Positions 17,839 through 26,968 of a stretch of 63,378 nucleotides of DNA are shown one piece after another. Source of the stretch: Pseudomonadales bacterium (GTDB taxonomy: Bacteria > Pseudomonadota > Gammaproteobacteria > Pseudomonadales > Azotimanducaceae); contig JAFMIA010000011.1 of assembly GCA_017854255.1 (NCBI GenBank), forward strand, positions 1-63,378, given 5' to 3'. Under the pieces are notes generated by a model. It saw nothing but the letters and a program-made list of their open reading frames with translations, did no database searches and had not been told where the DNA came from. Numbering within the stretch: the first letter of the stretch is position 1; each line of letters opens with the position of its first letter. A program made the position numbers and the translations under genes.

Positions 17839-18936
17839 ATGAATCAAACATTCCAACAATCATCACAACATTACCGACAGCTTATGGACCAAACCGCCAT
17901 TGATAACTTGACCACGGCCGTCCTGCTGCTCGATCGAAACTTGAACCTGGTTCGGATCAACCAATCTGCTGAAAGCCTTTTCGAGTTATCGGAAAAGCGT
18001 GCGCTCGACAAGCCCCTGTCTTTTCAGGTGCCTGGCTGGCTCTCCTTTGAACCATTGCTGCGAGAAGCGCTCAAGAACAATCAACTTTACACCCAAAGAC
18101 AAGCTCAGATAGAACTGCTTGGCGGCGCGTACATTACCGTTGATCTCACGGTCACGCCGCTACCCGAACCCAGTGAAGCTGGACTACTGATCGAGGTCAT
18201 TGCACTCGATCGATATCTACGAATCGATCGCGACAACCTTAACCGGGAACATCAAGAGGGCACCCAGCAGATGATCCGCGGACTCGCGCACGAAATTAAA
18301 AATCCGCTAGGCGGTATTCGCGGCTCGGCTCAACTGCTACACGAAGAACTCGACTCAAACGAGCTTAAAGAATATACCGCGATTATTATCGAGGAGACCG
18401 ATCGCCTGAAGACCCTCGTGGATCGATTACTGGGCCCGAACAAGCCCTCCGAATTTATACCAGGCAACATCCACGAAATTCTTGAACGAGCGCGAAAACT
18501 CATTGAACTTGAGACCTCAACGACGCTCACGATCAATCGAGATTATGACCCATCGATTCCCGAAACGCTGATGGACCCCGACCTAATCTTTCAAGCGATC
18601 CTCAATATCATCCGTAATGCGATGCAGTCGCTTGAGAAAACAACGAACGCCACAATTAAACTGGTTACCCGCACAGAGCGTCAGTTCACCATCGCATCGG
18701 TGCGACATCGCAATGTTTTAAAGGTGGATATCATCGACAACGGGCCGGGCATCCCTGAAGCACTTCGGGACAACCTGTTTATGCCAATGATTACCGGACG
18801 CCCGGACGGCACCGGGCTCGGTCTCAGCGTTGCCCACGCCATTGTGCATCGGCACAAGGGCGTTCTTGAGTTCAGCTCAGACCGCGGCCGGACCCAATTC
18901 AGCTTGATCATTCCTTTGGAGGTTGCCCAATCATGA
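17839..18936 (+). CDS. glnL: Nitrogen regulation sensor histidine kinase NtrB
   Basis: 365-residue soluble kinase/phosphatase of NtrC, controlled by PII in the family. A PAS domain (about 18-130, NLTTAVLLLDRNLNLVRINQSA) precedes the H-box LAHEIKNPLGG with the phospho-accepting His near residue 150. An N-box NIIRNAMQS and G-boxes DNGPGIPE and GTGLGLSVA follow. No Shine-Dalgarno is visible before ATG 17839 or before the next ATG at 17884. It overlaps ntrC by 4 bp. Also named ntrB. Confidence 0.94.
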   Translation: MNQTFQQSSQHYRQLMDQTAIDNLTTAVLLLDRNLNLVRINQSAESLFELSEKRALDKPLSFQVPGWLSFEPLLREALKNNQLYTQRQAQIELLGGAYITVDLTVTPLPEPSEAGLLIEVIALDRYLRIDRDNLNREHQEGTQQMIRGLAHEIKNPLGGIRGSAQLLHEELDSNELKEYTAIIIEETDRLKTLVDRLLGPNKPSEFIPGNIHEILERARKLIELETSTTLTINRDYDPSIPETLMDPDLIFQAILNIIRNAMQSLEKTTNATIKLVTRTERQFTIASVRHRNVLKVDIIDNGPGIPEALRDNLFMPMITGRPDGTGLGLSVAHAIVHRHKGVLEFSSDRGRTQFSLIIPLEVAQS

Positions 18937-20366
18937 TTGCAATGAACCGGGTCTGGGTTGCCGATGACGAAAAATCAATCCGTTGGGTCCTCGATAAAGC
19001 GCTGAGCAAAGAAGGTTTGGACGTCACGTGCTTCAACTCAGCAGAAGATCTGCTTGAAACCTTCAAGACCGAAAAACCCGAGGTCATTATCAGCGATATC
19101 CGCATGCACGGCATGGATGGTTTGGCATTGCTTGCCGAAATCAAACAAACCTGTCCTGACTTACCCGTGATCATCATGACGGCACATTCGGATTTAGACA
19201 GCGCGGTGTCTTCAATTCAAGGTGGCGCGTTCGAGTATATCCCGAAGCCATTTGAAGTAGACGAAGCCGTATCAGTTGTGAAAAGGGCTTTGGCCAATAT
19301 TCAAGATCGACAGGGCGGCCTGACGGAGCAGGAAGAGGATCCATCCAACGAGATGATCGGCAAAGCACCCGCAATGCAGGAGGTTTTCAGAGCCATCGGG
19401 CGTTTATCCAGGTCACATGTCACGGTTTTAATCAACGGCCAATCGGGTACCGGCAAGGAACTTGTGGCGAATGCCTTGCACCGGCACAGTCCAAGACGAG
19501 AGTTCCCGTTTGTCGCCTTAAATATGGCCGCCATTCCCCGGGACCTCATTGAATCCGAGCTCTTCGGTCATGAAAAAGGCGCCTTTACTGGCGCCAATCA
19601 AGTTCGCATCGGCCGGTTTGAGCAGGCCAACGGCGGCACCTTGTTCCTGGATGAAATCGGGGATATGCCGGCTGAAACCCAAACTCGATTATTGCGCGTC
19701 TTATCCGATGGTAAGTTTTATCGGGTTGGGGGACATGAGCCCAGAACAGCGAACGTCCGCATCATTGCAGCAACCCATCAAGACCTGCAATCACTGGTCG
19801 CTGAAAACCGGTTTAGGGAAGATTTATTTCATCGCCTCAATGTGATCCGGCTTCATCTGCCCAATTTAGAGGATCGTCGTGAAGACATTCCGCCGCTACT
19901 TGCGCACTTTCTAAAGACAGCCGCTCAGGAACTCGGTGAAGAAACCAAGATCATGCTACCGGAAACCCTTCGGTATCTCTGCAGTTTGCCTTGGCCAGGC
20001 AACGTCCGTCAGCTCGAGAATTTTTGCCGATGGATTACGGTTATGGCAACCGGCCGAGACGTTCACTTAAGCGATCTGCCGCCGGAACTCCGGCACACCG
20101 AACCAGAGACCGTAAACAGTGGGACGGATCAATGGCATCAGCTGCTCGGCCGATGGGCTGAAAACCGATTGCTCGCAAATGATTTGGGCGACGACGGTCT
20201 GCTTGGCGGCGCTTTGCCCGTGTTTGAACGCGTCCTGATTGAGGCGACCCTTGCCCATACCTCCGGCCGAAAGCGCGATGCTGCGATATTGCTGGGCTGG
20301 GGACGAAATACGCTCACTCGAAAAATGCAGGAACTCGATATGGATAGCGCAGGCTCAGAAGACTGA
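18933..20366 (+). CDS. glnG: Nitrogen regulation response regulator NtrC, sigma-54 activator
   Basis: 477-residue enhancer-binding protein. The receiver domain (about 1-125) has the acceptor Asp in ISDIRMHG near residue 55. The AAA+ domain has Walker A GQSGTGKE, the sigma-54 contact loop GAFTGA, and GGTLFLDEIGDM. The C-terminal Fis-type helix-turn-helix is GRKRDAAILLGWGRNTLTRK. It presumably binds the NtrC-like sites at 15904-15951 and 17733-17749. GGAGG precedes the ATG inside ntrB. Also named ntrC. Confidence 0.95.
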   Translation: MIAMNRVWVADDEKSIRWVLDKALSKEGLDVTCFNSAEDLLETFKTEKPEVIISDIRMHGMDGLALLAEIKQTCPDLPVIIMTAHSDLDSAVSSIQGGAFEYIPKPFEVDEAVSVVKRALANIQDRQGGLTEQEEDPSNEMIGKAPAMQEVFRAIGRLSRSHVTVLINGQSGTGKELVANALHRHSPRREFPFVALNMAAIPRDLIESELFGHEKGAFTGANQVRIGRFEQANGGTLFLDEIGDMPAETQTRLLRVLSDGKFYRVGGHEPRTANVRIIAATHQDLQSLVAENRFREDLFHRLNVIRLHLPNLEDRREDIPPLLAHFLKTAAQELGEETKIMLPETLRYLCSLPWPGNVRQLENFCRWITVMATGRDVHLSDLPPELRHTEPETVNSGTDQWHQLLGRWAENRLLANDLGDDGLLGGALPVFERVLIEATLAHTSGRKRDAAILLGWGRNTLTRKMQELDMDSAGSED

Positions 20367-20396
20367 TACACTGCTTGAGTAACAAGGGCCAAAGTC

Positions 20397-20861
20397 ATGC
20401 TGAACGTCGTGCTCTATGAGCCTGAAATCCCACCGAACACCGGCAATATTATGCGGCTGTGCGCGAATACCGGCGCGCGACTGCATCTCGTTGAACCCTT
20501 GGGCTTTACCTTAGAAGAAAAACTATTGCGACGGGCCGCGCTGGATTACCGGGACTTTGCCAGCGTGACCGTTCATCCATCCTTTGATGCGCTCAAGGCA
20601 AGCGCCGGCCCAGCACGCTTCATCGCCGTCAGTACGAAGGGCGCAACCCGGTATGACCAATTTCAGTATGAGGATAATGACTATTTAACGTTTGGACCCG
20701 AAACCCGGGGCATACCCGAGGCCCTAATGTTTTCTGACGCGTTCTCAGGCGTCATCACCATCCCAATGCGCGCGGACAGCCGTTCGATCAATCTCTCCAA
20801 TGCGGCGGCCATCGTTTTGTTTGAGGCGTTTCGACAGCAGGATTTCAATAGTTTTTATTGA
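20397..20861 (+). CDS. trmL: tRNA (cytidine/uridine-34-2'-O)-methyltransferase TrmL
   Basis: 154-residue SPOUT-class methyltransferase that methylates the wobble ribose of leucine tRNAs. The start MLNVVLYEPEIPPNTGNI and the C-terminal knot sequence RSINLSNAAAIVLFEAFRQ are diagnostic. Length is that of E. coli YibK/TrmL (157). Its 3' end overlaps the convergent secB by 7 bp. Confidence 0.94.
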   Translation: MLNVVLYEPEIPPNTGNIMRLCANTGARLHLVEPLGFTLEEKLLRRAALDYRDFASVTVHPSFDALKASAGPARFIAVSTKGATRYDQFQYEDNDYLTFGPETRGIPEALMFSDAFSGVITIPMRADSRSINLSNAAAIVLFEAFRQQDFNSFY

Positions 20862-21325
20862 ACGGATGCGGCCTCTCGTTCGCGTGCTAACTTCGCCTGC
20901 TCGTACAGGGCATCGAAGTTAACCGGCGCCAACATCAGCGGCGGGAAACTGCCTTTGATAATGAGCGAGTCGATATTCTCCCGGGCATAGGGGAATAAAA
21001 TATTCGGGCAAAAGCTCGCCAACATATGATCTTTGGCCGCCTCGTCCAGGCCGTCGATCACGAATATCCCAGCCTGCTGAACCTCCGCCAAATACAGCGT
21101 CTTGTCCGATTCATCTTTTGCCGTCAGCGTTAAAGAAAGAATGACCTCCCAAAGTCCCGCCTCGATTGCGACATGACGCGCATTGAGATCAAGATTCACC
21201 GAGGGCTTCGGTGCAGACCGAAAGCTACCGGGCGAACTCGGCGACTCAAAGGACACGTCTTTCAGATAAATACGCTGGATGGCAAATTTCGGCTGCTGAT
21301 CCGCTGCTGCAGTTGACTCACTCAT
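20855..21325 (-). CDS. secB: Protein-export chaperone SecB
   Basis: 156-residue tetrameric chaperone that keeps preproteins unfolded for SecA. Diagnostic segments are FAIQRIYLKDVSFESPSSP, the aromatic FCPNILFPYARENID block, and FPPLMLAPVNFDALY near the C-terminus. Its start overlaps the end of grxC by 8 bp. The secB-grxC-rhodanese order is as in Pseudomonas. Confidence 0.95.
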   Translation of the reverse strand: MSESTAAADQQPKFAIQRIYLKDVSFESPSSPGSFRSAPKPSVNLDLNARHVAIEAGLWEVILSLTLTAKDESDKTLYLAEVQQAGIFVIDGLDEAAKDHMLASFCPNILFPYARENIDSLIIKGSFPPLMLAPVNFDALYEQAKLAREREAASVQ

Positions 21326-21581
21326 AATGCTCTCCTAATAGGCCATCAAGCAGGCCTGCTCGCTCGAGTTGATAGAGCTCATCACAGCCCCCAATGTGTT
21401 GTTCCCCGATCCATATCTGAGGCACGGTGTTCGCACCAGCACGCGTTGCCATAAGACGGCGCTCGGCTGGATCAGCGTCCACCGGAACTTCGGTATAGGT
21501 CACGTTCTTAGCCTCCAGCAACATTTTTGCCCGGATGCAGAAGGGGCAAAATCGAGTGGTATAAAGCGATACTTGGGCCAT
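21318..21581 (-). CDS. grxC: Glutaredoxin 3
   Basis: 87-residue dithiol glutaredoxin reducing protein and GSH mixed disulfides. The active site CPFC is at residues 11-14, followed by TVPQIWIG with the cis-proline and GGCDEL for glutathione binding. Two ATGs are in tandem (21584 and 21581). GGAG lies 4 bp before the first and 7 bp before the second, so I choose 21581. Confidence 0.93.
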   Translation of the reverse strand: MAQVSLYTTRFCPFCIRAKMLLEAKNVTYTEVPVDADPAERRLMATRAGANTVPQIWIGEQHIGGCDELYQLERAGLLDGLLGEHYE

Positions 21582-21609
21582 CATTGATCTCCGCCGCTAG
21601 CAATCAGCG

Positions 21610-22023
21610 TTATTTAACAACTGGGAGGCCGGCGCCGACCCATTCGGTCATGCCCCCAGAAAGACGCTTGATATCCGTGAAACCCGCCTTGATCAGCTTG
21701 CTGCCGATTGCGCTCGAGTGTTGACCTATTTTACAAACCAAGACCACTGGCCGATCCTTATACGAACTCAACTCATCCCCGCGGGTTGCGTAACTGGTGT
21801 ACGGCAGACTGACGGCGCCCGCAATGTGCCCTACCGTGAACTCGTTCTTATCCCGAAGATCAATGACCACCGCATTATCTTTATTCACCAAGCGCACGAG
21901 GGTTTGAGCGGTGATCGACTCGCCCCCTTTTTTACGTTCTGTAATAATGAGCGCAACCACCAGGGTGAAAAACAGCCCCACGAGCACAGGATGTTGACTA
22001 ATAAATTCAATGACTTGCTGCAA
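21610..22023 (-). CDS. Membrane-anchored rhodanese-like protein (YibN type)
   Basis: 137 residues: one N-terminal membrane segment (about 10-28, HPVLVGLFFTLVVALIITE) and a rhodanese domain with the catalytic-loop cysteine in VCKIGQHS near residue 97, followed by RLSGGMTEWVGAGLP. It is a candidate sulfurtransferase facing the cytoplasm. It is the first gene of the rhodanese-grxC-secB set. The family is known from the same place in E. coli (yibN) and Pseudomonas. Confidence 0.9.
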   Translation of the reverse strand: MQQVIEFISQHPVLVGLFFTLVVALIITERKKGGESITAQTLVRLVNKDNAVVIDLRDKNEFTVGHIAGAVSLPYTSYATRGDELSSYKDRPVVLVCKIGQHSSAIGSKLIKAGFTDIKRLSGGMTEWVGAGLPVVK

Positions 22024-22054
22024 AACAACCGAGCCCCTTTCTTTTGACGGCGAG

Positions 22055-22060
22055 ATTATA
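22055..22060 (-). promoter_or_regulatory. Candidate -10 box for the rhodanese-grxC-secB operon
   Basis: A minus-strand TATAAT lies 32 bp upstream of the rhodanese start. A weak -35 (TTAGTG) is 18 bp further upstream. Assigned by eye only. Confidence 0.3.
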
Positions 22061-22164
22061 CACCCTGCACTCGAGAGGCACTAACCTCTGCGTATATTTA
22101 TCGGCCACGCAATACCCGTTAAACTGTCTCGAAACATTCTTGCTCCGTCAACGAAGGCACGCCC

Positions 22165-23724
22165 ATGCAAGCCGCAACCACTTTGATCATCCTCGATGGC
22201 TTTGGCCATCGAGATGCCTCCGACGCCAACGCGATTGCGCTCGCCAACACGCCGTTTCTCGATAGCCTGTATCAAAGCGCGCCCCATAGCCTGGTTTCTG
22301 GCTCTGGCCTCGACGTCGGCTTACCCGAAGGCCAAATGGGCAATTCCGAAGTCGGGCACATGAATTTAGGCGCGGGTCGAGTGGTTCATCAAGAGTTCAC
22401 ACGAATCAACGAAGCCATTCGCGACCAAAGCTTTTTCAACAACCGCGTTTTGAACGAGAGCTTTGCAGGCCTTGCCCAGTCTGGGCGCACCTTACACGTT
22501 TTCGGCCTACTCTCACCGGGCGGTGTTCATAGCCATGAAGATCAAATTTACGCCGCAATCCGTTCGGCTCAGCAACAAGGCGTTCAAGACATCCAAGTTC
22601 ATGCCTTTTTAGATGGCCGGGATGTCGCACCAAAATCTGCGCAATCCAGCCTCGAAACATTAACGGACCGCCTGAATGACTTGGGAATTGGCCAAATTGC
22701 TTCGATTTCGGGCCGCTACTACGCCATGGATCGAGACAATCGATGGGATCGGATACAACAGGCTTACAACGTGATTTGCTCGGGCGATGGCCCATGGATC
22801 TTTGAAACACCGCTGGCGGCGCTTGAGGCGGCTTACGCCCGCGGTGAAACCGACGAGTTCGTCGAACCGACGGTGATTAACGCAGGGTCGCGTCCCCGAC
22901 CCCTGATTGATGGCGATCAAGTCTTATTTATGAATTTTAGAGCGGATCGGGCTCGTCAGCTTACTGAAGCCTTCGTCTCTGAGCAGTTTGGCGGATTTGA
23001 TCGAAAGCGCCGACCAAAACTTGCTCAGTTTACAACCCTTACGCAATACGCCGAAAGCCTTCGAGTGCCCTGCGCCTTTCCACCGGCAACCCTGACCAAT
23101 AGTCTCGGAGAATACATTTCCGATCTTGGCTTCAAACAATTGCGCATTGCTGAAACTGAAAAGTTCGCCCATGTCACATTTTTCTTCTCCTGCGGTCGTG
23201 AGCAGCCCTACCCTTTAGAGGATCGTATCTTGGTGCCGTCGCCAGATGTTGCAACCTATGATTTAGCGCCCAGTATGAGCGCGCCAGAAGTTACCCGGCG
23301 CCTGTGTGATGCCATTCGACAAGGGGATTACAAACTCATCGTTTGCAACTTTGCCAATGGCGATATGGTGGGGCATACCGGCAATCTCGCCGCGGCCATC
23401 ATGGCGGTCGAAACCCTCGATCAATGTCTTAGTGAGGTCGTTGCGGCCGCGCAGTCAGCAGGCGGCCAACTACTGATCACGGCGGATCATGGGAACTGTG
23501 AGCAAATGATGGACAACGCCTCGGGCCAACCGCACACCGCTCACACCTGCGAGCAGGTTCCGCTTATTTATGTCGGGCCTCGCGACTTGGCCCTGCGTTC
23601 TAGCGGTGTGCTCAGCGATCTTGCGCCAACCCTGCTTGATCTGATGGATCTGCCGGCGCCGCAAGAAATGACCGGGCAATCTCTTGCTGAGATCGATCGA
23701 TCCAGTCCGGCAATTAAGCCTTAA
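22165..23724 (+). CDS. gpmI: 2,3-bisphosphoglycerate-independent phosphoglycerate mutase
   Basis: 519-residue manganese-dependent glycolytic/gluconeogenic mutase of the alkaline-phosphatase superfamily. The N-terminal LIILDGFGHRD metal site, the phosphoserine motif MGNSEVGHMNLGAGR near residue 60, HAFLDGRDVAP and the second metal cluster ITADHGNCEQM are present. Its stop shares one base with the envC start. Confidence 0.95.
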   Translation: MQAATTLIILDGFGHRDASDANAIALANTPFLDSLYQSAPHSLVSGSGLDVGLPEGQMGNSEVGHMNLGAGRVVHQEFTRINEAIRDQSFFNNRVLNESFAGLAQSGRTLHVFGLLSPGGVHSHEDQIYAAIRSAQQQGVQDIQVHAFLDGRDVAPKSAQSSLETLTDRLNDLGIGQIASISGRYYAMDRDNRWDRIQQAYNVICSGDGPWIFETPLAALEAAYARGETDEFVEPTVINAGSRPRPLIDGDQVLFMNFRADRARQLTEAFVSEQFGGFDRKRRPKLAQFTTLTQYAESLRVPCAFPPATLTNSLGEYISDLGFKQLRIAETEKFAHVTFFFSCGREQPYPLEDRILVPSPDVATYDLAPSMSAPEVTRRLCDAIRQGDYKLIVCNFANGDMVGHTGNLAAAIMAVETLDQCLSEVVAAAQSAGGQLLITADHGNCEQMMDNASGQPHTAHTCEQVPLIYVGPRDLALRSSGVLSDLAPTLLDLMDLPAPQEMTGQSLAEIDRSSPAIKP

Positions 23725-24905
23725 TGATGCCCAAAGCCATTCGAACCCTTTGGGTGCTTGTGTTCATCGCCACCCTCAGCCAACTGGCCAGGGGCGAGGC
23801 GGTCGATAATGAGCAAGCCCTCGAGGCGGAGCTCATTGATCTTAAAAAAAACTTGCAACAGGTTGAGTCAGATCAATCGAGCATTCGGGCCGATCAACAA
23901 GTGCAAAATCGCGCCATTCGGGCGCTGGATGAAAAAATTGCTCGGATTGTAAAACGACTCAGACAAGCTGAAAAAGCGGCGCTGGCCGCTCAGACCCAAA
24001 CCGAGATGCTCCAGCAGCACAAGGCCAGTCTTGAAATTCAACGCGATCAGAAAAAAGCACTGATCAAAGAACACGTGCTAGCGGCAAGCAGGCTTGGCAA
24101 AAATGGCATGCTGCGGGTTTTATTAAATCAAGAAGACCCCAACCAAGTATCGAGAATGGCGCAATACTATCGCTACCTTGCTTCAGCAAGGCTTGAACAA
24201 GTCGCTGAATTTGAAGCGGTCTTAACCGCCCTTAATGATAATGAGGCCTTGCTGGCCCAAGAACTGCAGACCCTACAGGCGGCGTCCAGCACCATTATTT
24301 TAGAATCAGACGCCCTCAAGGTCGGCCGCGCCGAACTCGCAAACTCAGAGGCTGCGCTGCGCGCGGCTTTCGCCACCGCCGAGGACCAACGAAAAGCGCT
24401 CAAGCTCAATGAATCCAACCTCATTGCCCTGCTTGAACAAATCAGACGCAACACGCTTGAACTCCCAAACACAGTTGATTTCGAATCCATGGTGAGCCGT
24501 CGAGGACAATTAGACCTACCGATTTCTGGCGACATTCGTCACCGATTTGGTGAACGCAAGCTCAATGGCCGTGTGCGCTGGGATGGTCTGATGATTGAGG
24601 CCCCGAGTGGCACCAAGGTCAAAGCCATCCATTATGGTCGGGTGGTTTTCGCAGATTGGTTACGGGGTTTCGGATTACTGATTATTCTCAGGCATAGTGA
24701 CGGCTTCATGAGTCTGTATGGTCATAATCAAGTGCTCTATCCCGAGGTTGGTGACTGGGTTGTGGCAGGTCAAACGATCTCAGAGGTTGGCCAGAGCGGT
24801 GGTCAAGCACAAAGCGGCAGTTATTTCGAAATCCGAGATCAAGGCGCGCCGGTTGATCCATTGCTCTGGTGTAGAACCAACGTAGAATTAGACCGTACAA
24901 GCTAA
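23724..24905 (+). CDS. envC: Murein hydrolase activator EnvC
   Basis: 393-residue periplasmic protein: signal peptide (about 1-24), a long coiled coil (about 28-250) and a C-terminal LytM/M23 domain (about 265-385). The first metal motif of active M23 peptidases (HxGxD) is degenerate here (RWDGLMIEA), as expected for EnvC, which does not cut glycan itself but activates AmiA/AmiB amidases at the septum. It is coupled to gpmI and followed by ctpA as in pseudomonads. Confidence 0.92.
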   Translation: MMPKAIRTLWVLVFIATLSQLARGEAVDNEQALEAELIDLKKNLQQVESDQSSIRADQQVQNRAIRALDEKIARIVKRLRQAEKAALAAQTQTEMLQQHKASLEIQRDQKKALIKEHVLAASRLGKNGMLRVLLNQEDPNQVSRMAQYYRYLASARLEQVAEFEAVLTALNDNEALLAQELQTLQAASSTIILESDALKVGRAELANSEAALRAAFATAEDQRKALKLNESNLIALLEQIRRNTLELPNTVDFESMVSRRGQLDLPISGDIRHRFGERKLNGRVRWDGLMIEAPSGTKVKAIHYGRVVFADWLRGFGLLIILRHSDGFMSLYGHNQVLYPEVGDWVVAGQTISEVGQSGGQAQSGSYFEIRDQGAPVDPLLWCRTNVELDRTS

Positions 24906-24941
24906 ACGCGCACGGCGACAGTGCCATTCAAGGACCATCAC

Positions 24942-26228
24942 ATGATATTAAAAACGATTTGTTTGGGACTCGCTCTGAGCTTTGCGTTGACCGCGCAGGG
25001 GGAAGAGGCCACCGCCGTTGATGAAGCGGCCCCAAAAGCCCGACTGCCCCTTGAAGAACTCCGGATTTTTGCCGAAGCGTTTGATCGCATCTCGAAAGCC
25101 TATGTCGAAGAAGTCGATGACAAGACCCTGTTGGAAAACGCTATCCGAGGACTCTTAGACCAACTCGATCCGCACTCCGCGTTTCTCGATGCGGATGCCT
25201 TCGAAGACTTACAAGAGTCAACCACCGGGAATTATGGTGGCCTTGGCATTGAGATCGGTACCGAGGCCGGCGTGATCAAAGTCGTGTCTCCCATCGATGA
25301 CACCCCCGCCGCCAAAGCAGGCATCCTCTCTGGCGACTTAATTATCGAGATTGGCGGGCAATCCATCCGCAGTATTGGCGTGAACGAAGCGGTTGCCATT
25401 ATGCGCGGCGAGCCCGGCAGCACCGTGACTTTGAGCGTGGTTCGAGAGGGTGAACCCAATCCCATTGAAGTGACCTTAACGCGCGAGGTGATCAACATCG
25501 CAAGCGTTCGCCAGAGATTGCTCGAGCCCCATTTCGGCTATGTCCGGGTTGCCCAGTTTCAGGCCGATACGGGCACTGAAGTGCGGGATGCCATTGATGC
25601 GCTCAGTAGCAGCACGCCCTTACACGGCCTTGTGATTGATCTTCGGAATAATCCAGGCGGCGTTCTGCAGGCAGCGGTTGCGTTATCCGATTTATTCATC
25701 AAAGAGGGCATCATTGTTTATACCGAGGGCCGATTAGAGAATGCCGCAGCAACCTTTCGTGCAACTGAATCGGTGGTCATCGATGGCGTGCCGATCATCG
25801 TGCTCGTCAATGAAGGCTCTGCGTCCGCATCCGAGATTGTGGCGGGTGCCTTACAAGATCATCAGCGCGCGCTGGTCATGGGCACCCGAACCTTTGGCAA
25901 AGGCTCGGTCCAGACCATTCTCCAATTAACAAGTGATAAGGCGATCAAGCTGACAACGGCCCTCTACTTCACGCCCAACGGCCGTTCGATCCAAGCAGAA
26001 GGCATCATTCCGGACCTCTGGGTAGACCGATCAACCGTCACGAAGCTGAAATCAAATCCGTTCCGACTGCAAGAACGGGATTTGCCAGGTCATTTAAATG
26101 CCCCAAGTAATGACGCAGCGGAACCCGGCAGCGCGCAGGACCCAGCAGAGGTGGTCGGTAATGATTATCAGTTAAACCAAGCCCTCACGCTTTTGAAGGG
26201 CCTGCACATTTTAGCGGAGAAGCCTTAA
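24942..26228 (+). CDS. ctpA: Carboxy-terminal processing protease CtpA/Prc-like (S41)
   Basis: 428-residue exported serine protease. Signal peptide MILKTICLGLALSFALTAQG, an N-terminal helical domain, a PDZ domain (about 85-170, GGLGIEIG to GDLIIEIGGQSI), and an S41 core with the nucleophile in EGSASASEIVAG and the lysine in FGKGSVQT. The Ser-Lys dyad is intact. A GTG further upstream is possible, but AAGGA at 24930 favours ATG 24942. Its 3' end overlaps convergent hisA by 4 bp. Confidence 0.94.
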   Translation: MILKTICLGLALSFALTAQGEEATAVDEAAPKARLPLEELRIFAEAFDRISKAYVEEVDDKTLLENAIRGLLDQLDPHSAFLDADAFEDLQESTTGNYGGLGIEIGTEAGVIKVVSPIDDTPAAKAGILSGDLIIEIGGQSIRSIGVNEAVAIMRGEPGSTVTLSVVREGEPNPIEVTLTREVINIASVRQRLLEPHFGYVRVAQFQADTGTEVRDAIDALSSSTPLHGLVIDLRNNPGGVLQAAVALSDLFIKEGIIVYTEGRLENAAATFRATESVVIDGVPIIVLVNEGSASASEIVAGALQDHQRALVMGTRTFGKGSVQTILQLTSDKAIKLTTALYFTPNGRSIQAEGIIPDLWVDRSTVTKLKSNPFRLQERDLPGHLNAPSNDAAEPGSAQDPAEVVGNDYQLNQALTLLKGLHILAEKP

Positions 26229-26968
26229 GGCGTTTGACTCAGGGTAATCGCCGCGCGGAGGTCCATCGTGCCTTCGTAGATTGCCCGCCCCGTGATCACA
26301 CCTGTAATCCCGCCGACTGATCTTGACGGCAGTTTGACCAAGGCTTCAATATCCGACAAGGTGTTGATGCCGCCGGAGGCAATAATGGGCACCTTGACCG
26401 TCTCGGAAAGCGCAACGGTTGCCGGCAGATTAATGCCCCCCATCATGCCGTCGCGATTGATGTCGGTATAGATAATCGCCGCGATCCCGACCTGCTCAAA
26501 TTGACGCGCAAGATCGGTGACCTTGTGATCCGTTACGACTTTCCAGCCTTGTATAGCGACTTTACCGTTCAGCCCATCCAGGCCGACAATCATTTTTCCG
26601 GGAAAGGCCTGACACATTTCACCGACAAACTCCGGCATCTCAACCGCCTTAGTGCCCAAGACTAAGTAATCCACGCCAGCCGCCAAATAGGCCTCGATTG
26701 TCTCCTGGGACCGAATGCCACCCCCCACCTGCAGCGTCAGCCGAGGGAAACGCTGAGCAATCTCAACCACCACCGATTGGCTGACATTCTTGCCTTCGAG
26801 CGCCCCGTCCAGGTCTACGATATGGAGACGCGACGCGCCCTGCTCGACCCAGCGTCCAGCTGTCTCAACCGGGTCCTCACTGTAAACGGTAGACTGATCA
26901 AACTTGCCCTGCTTTAAATTGACCACCAGACCATCTTTTAAGTCGATGGCGGGAATCACCTCCAGCAT
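26225..26968 (-). CDS. hisA: ProFAR isomerase HisA
   Basis: 247-residue (beta-alpha)8 enzyme for the fourth step of histidine synthesis. MLEVIPAIDLKDGLVVNLKQG carries the catalytic Asp, VGGGIRSQETI is the first phosphate loop and IYTDINRDGMMGG the second catalytic Asp region. It starts on the base after the hisB stop. Neither hisH before it nor hisF after it is present in this window. Confidence 0.95.
   Translation of the reverse strand: MLEVIPAIDLKDGLVVNLKQGKFDQSTVYSEDPVETAGRWVEQGASRLHIVDLDGALEGKNVSQSVVVEIAQRFPRLTLQVGGGIRSQETIEAYLAAGVDYLVLGTKAVEMPEFVGEMCQAFPGKMIVGLDGLNGKVAIQGWKVVTDHKVTDLARQFEQVGIAAIIYTDINRDGMMGGINLPATVALSETVKVPIIASGGINTLSDIEALVKLPSRSVGGITGVITGRAIYEGTMDLRAAITLSQTP

Noticed and set aside
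20855-20861. trmL/secB overlap as a possible frameshift or error
   Set aside because: Convergent genes with complete family-length C-termini; a 7-bp tail overlap is normal.
24445-24880. Degenerate metal site in the EnvC LytM domain as a possible inactivating mutation
   Set aside because: Loss of the catalytic metal ligands is the normal state of EnvC, which activates amidases.
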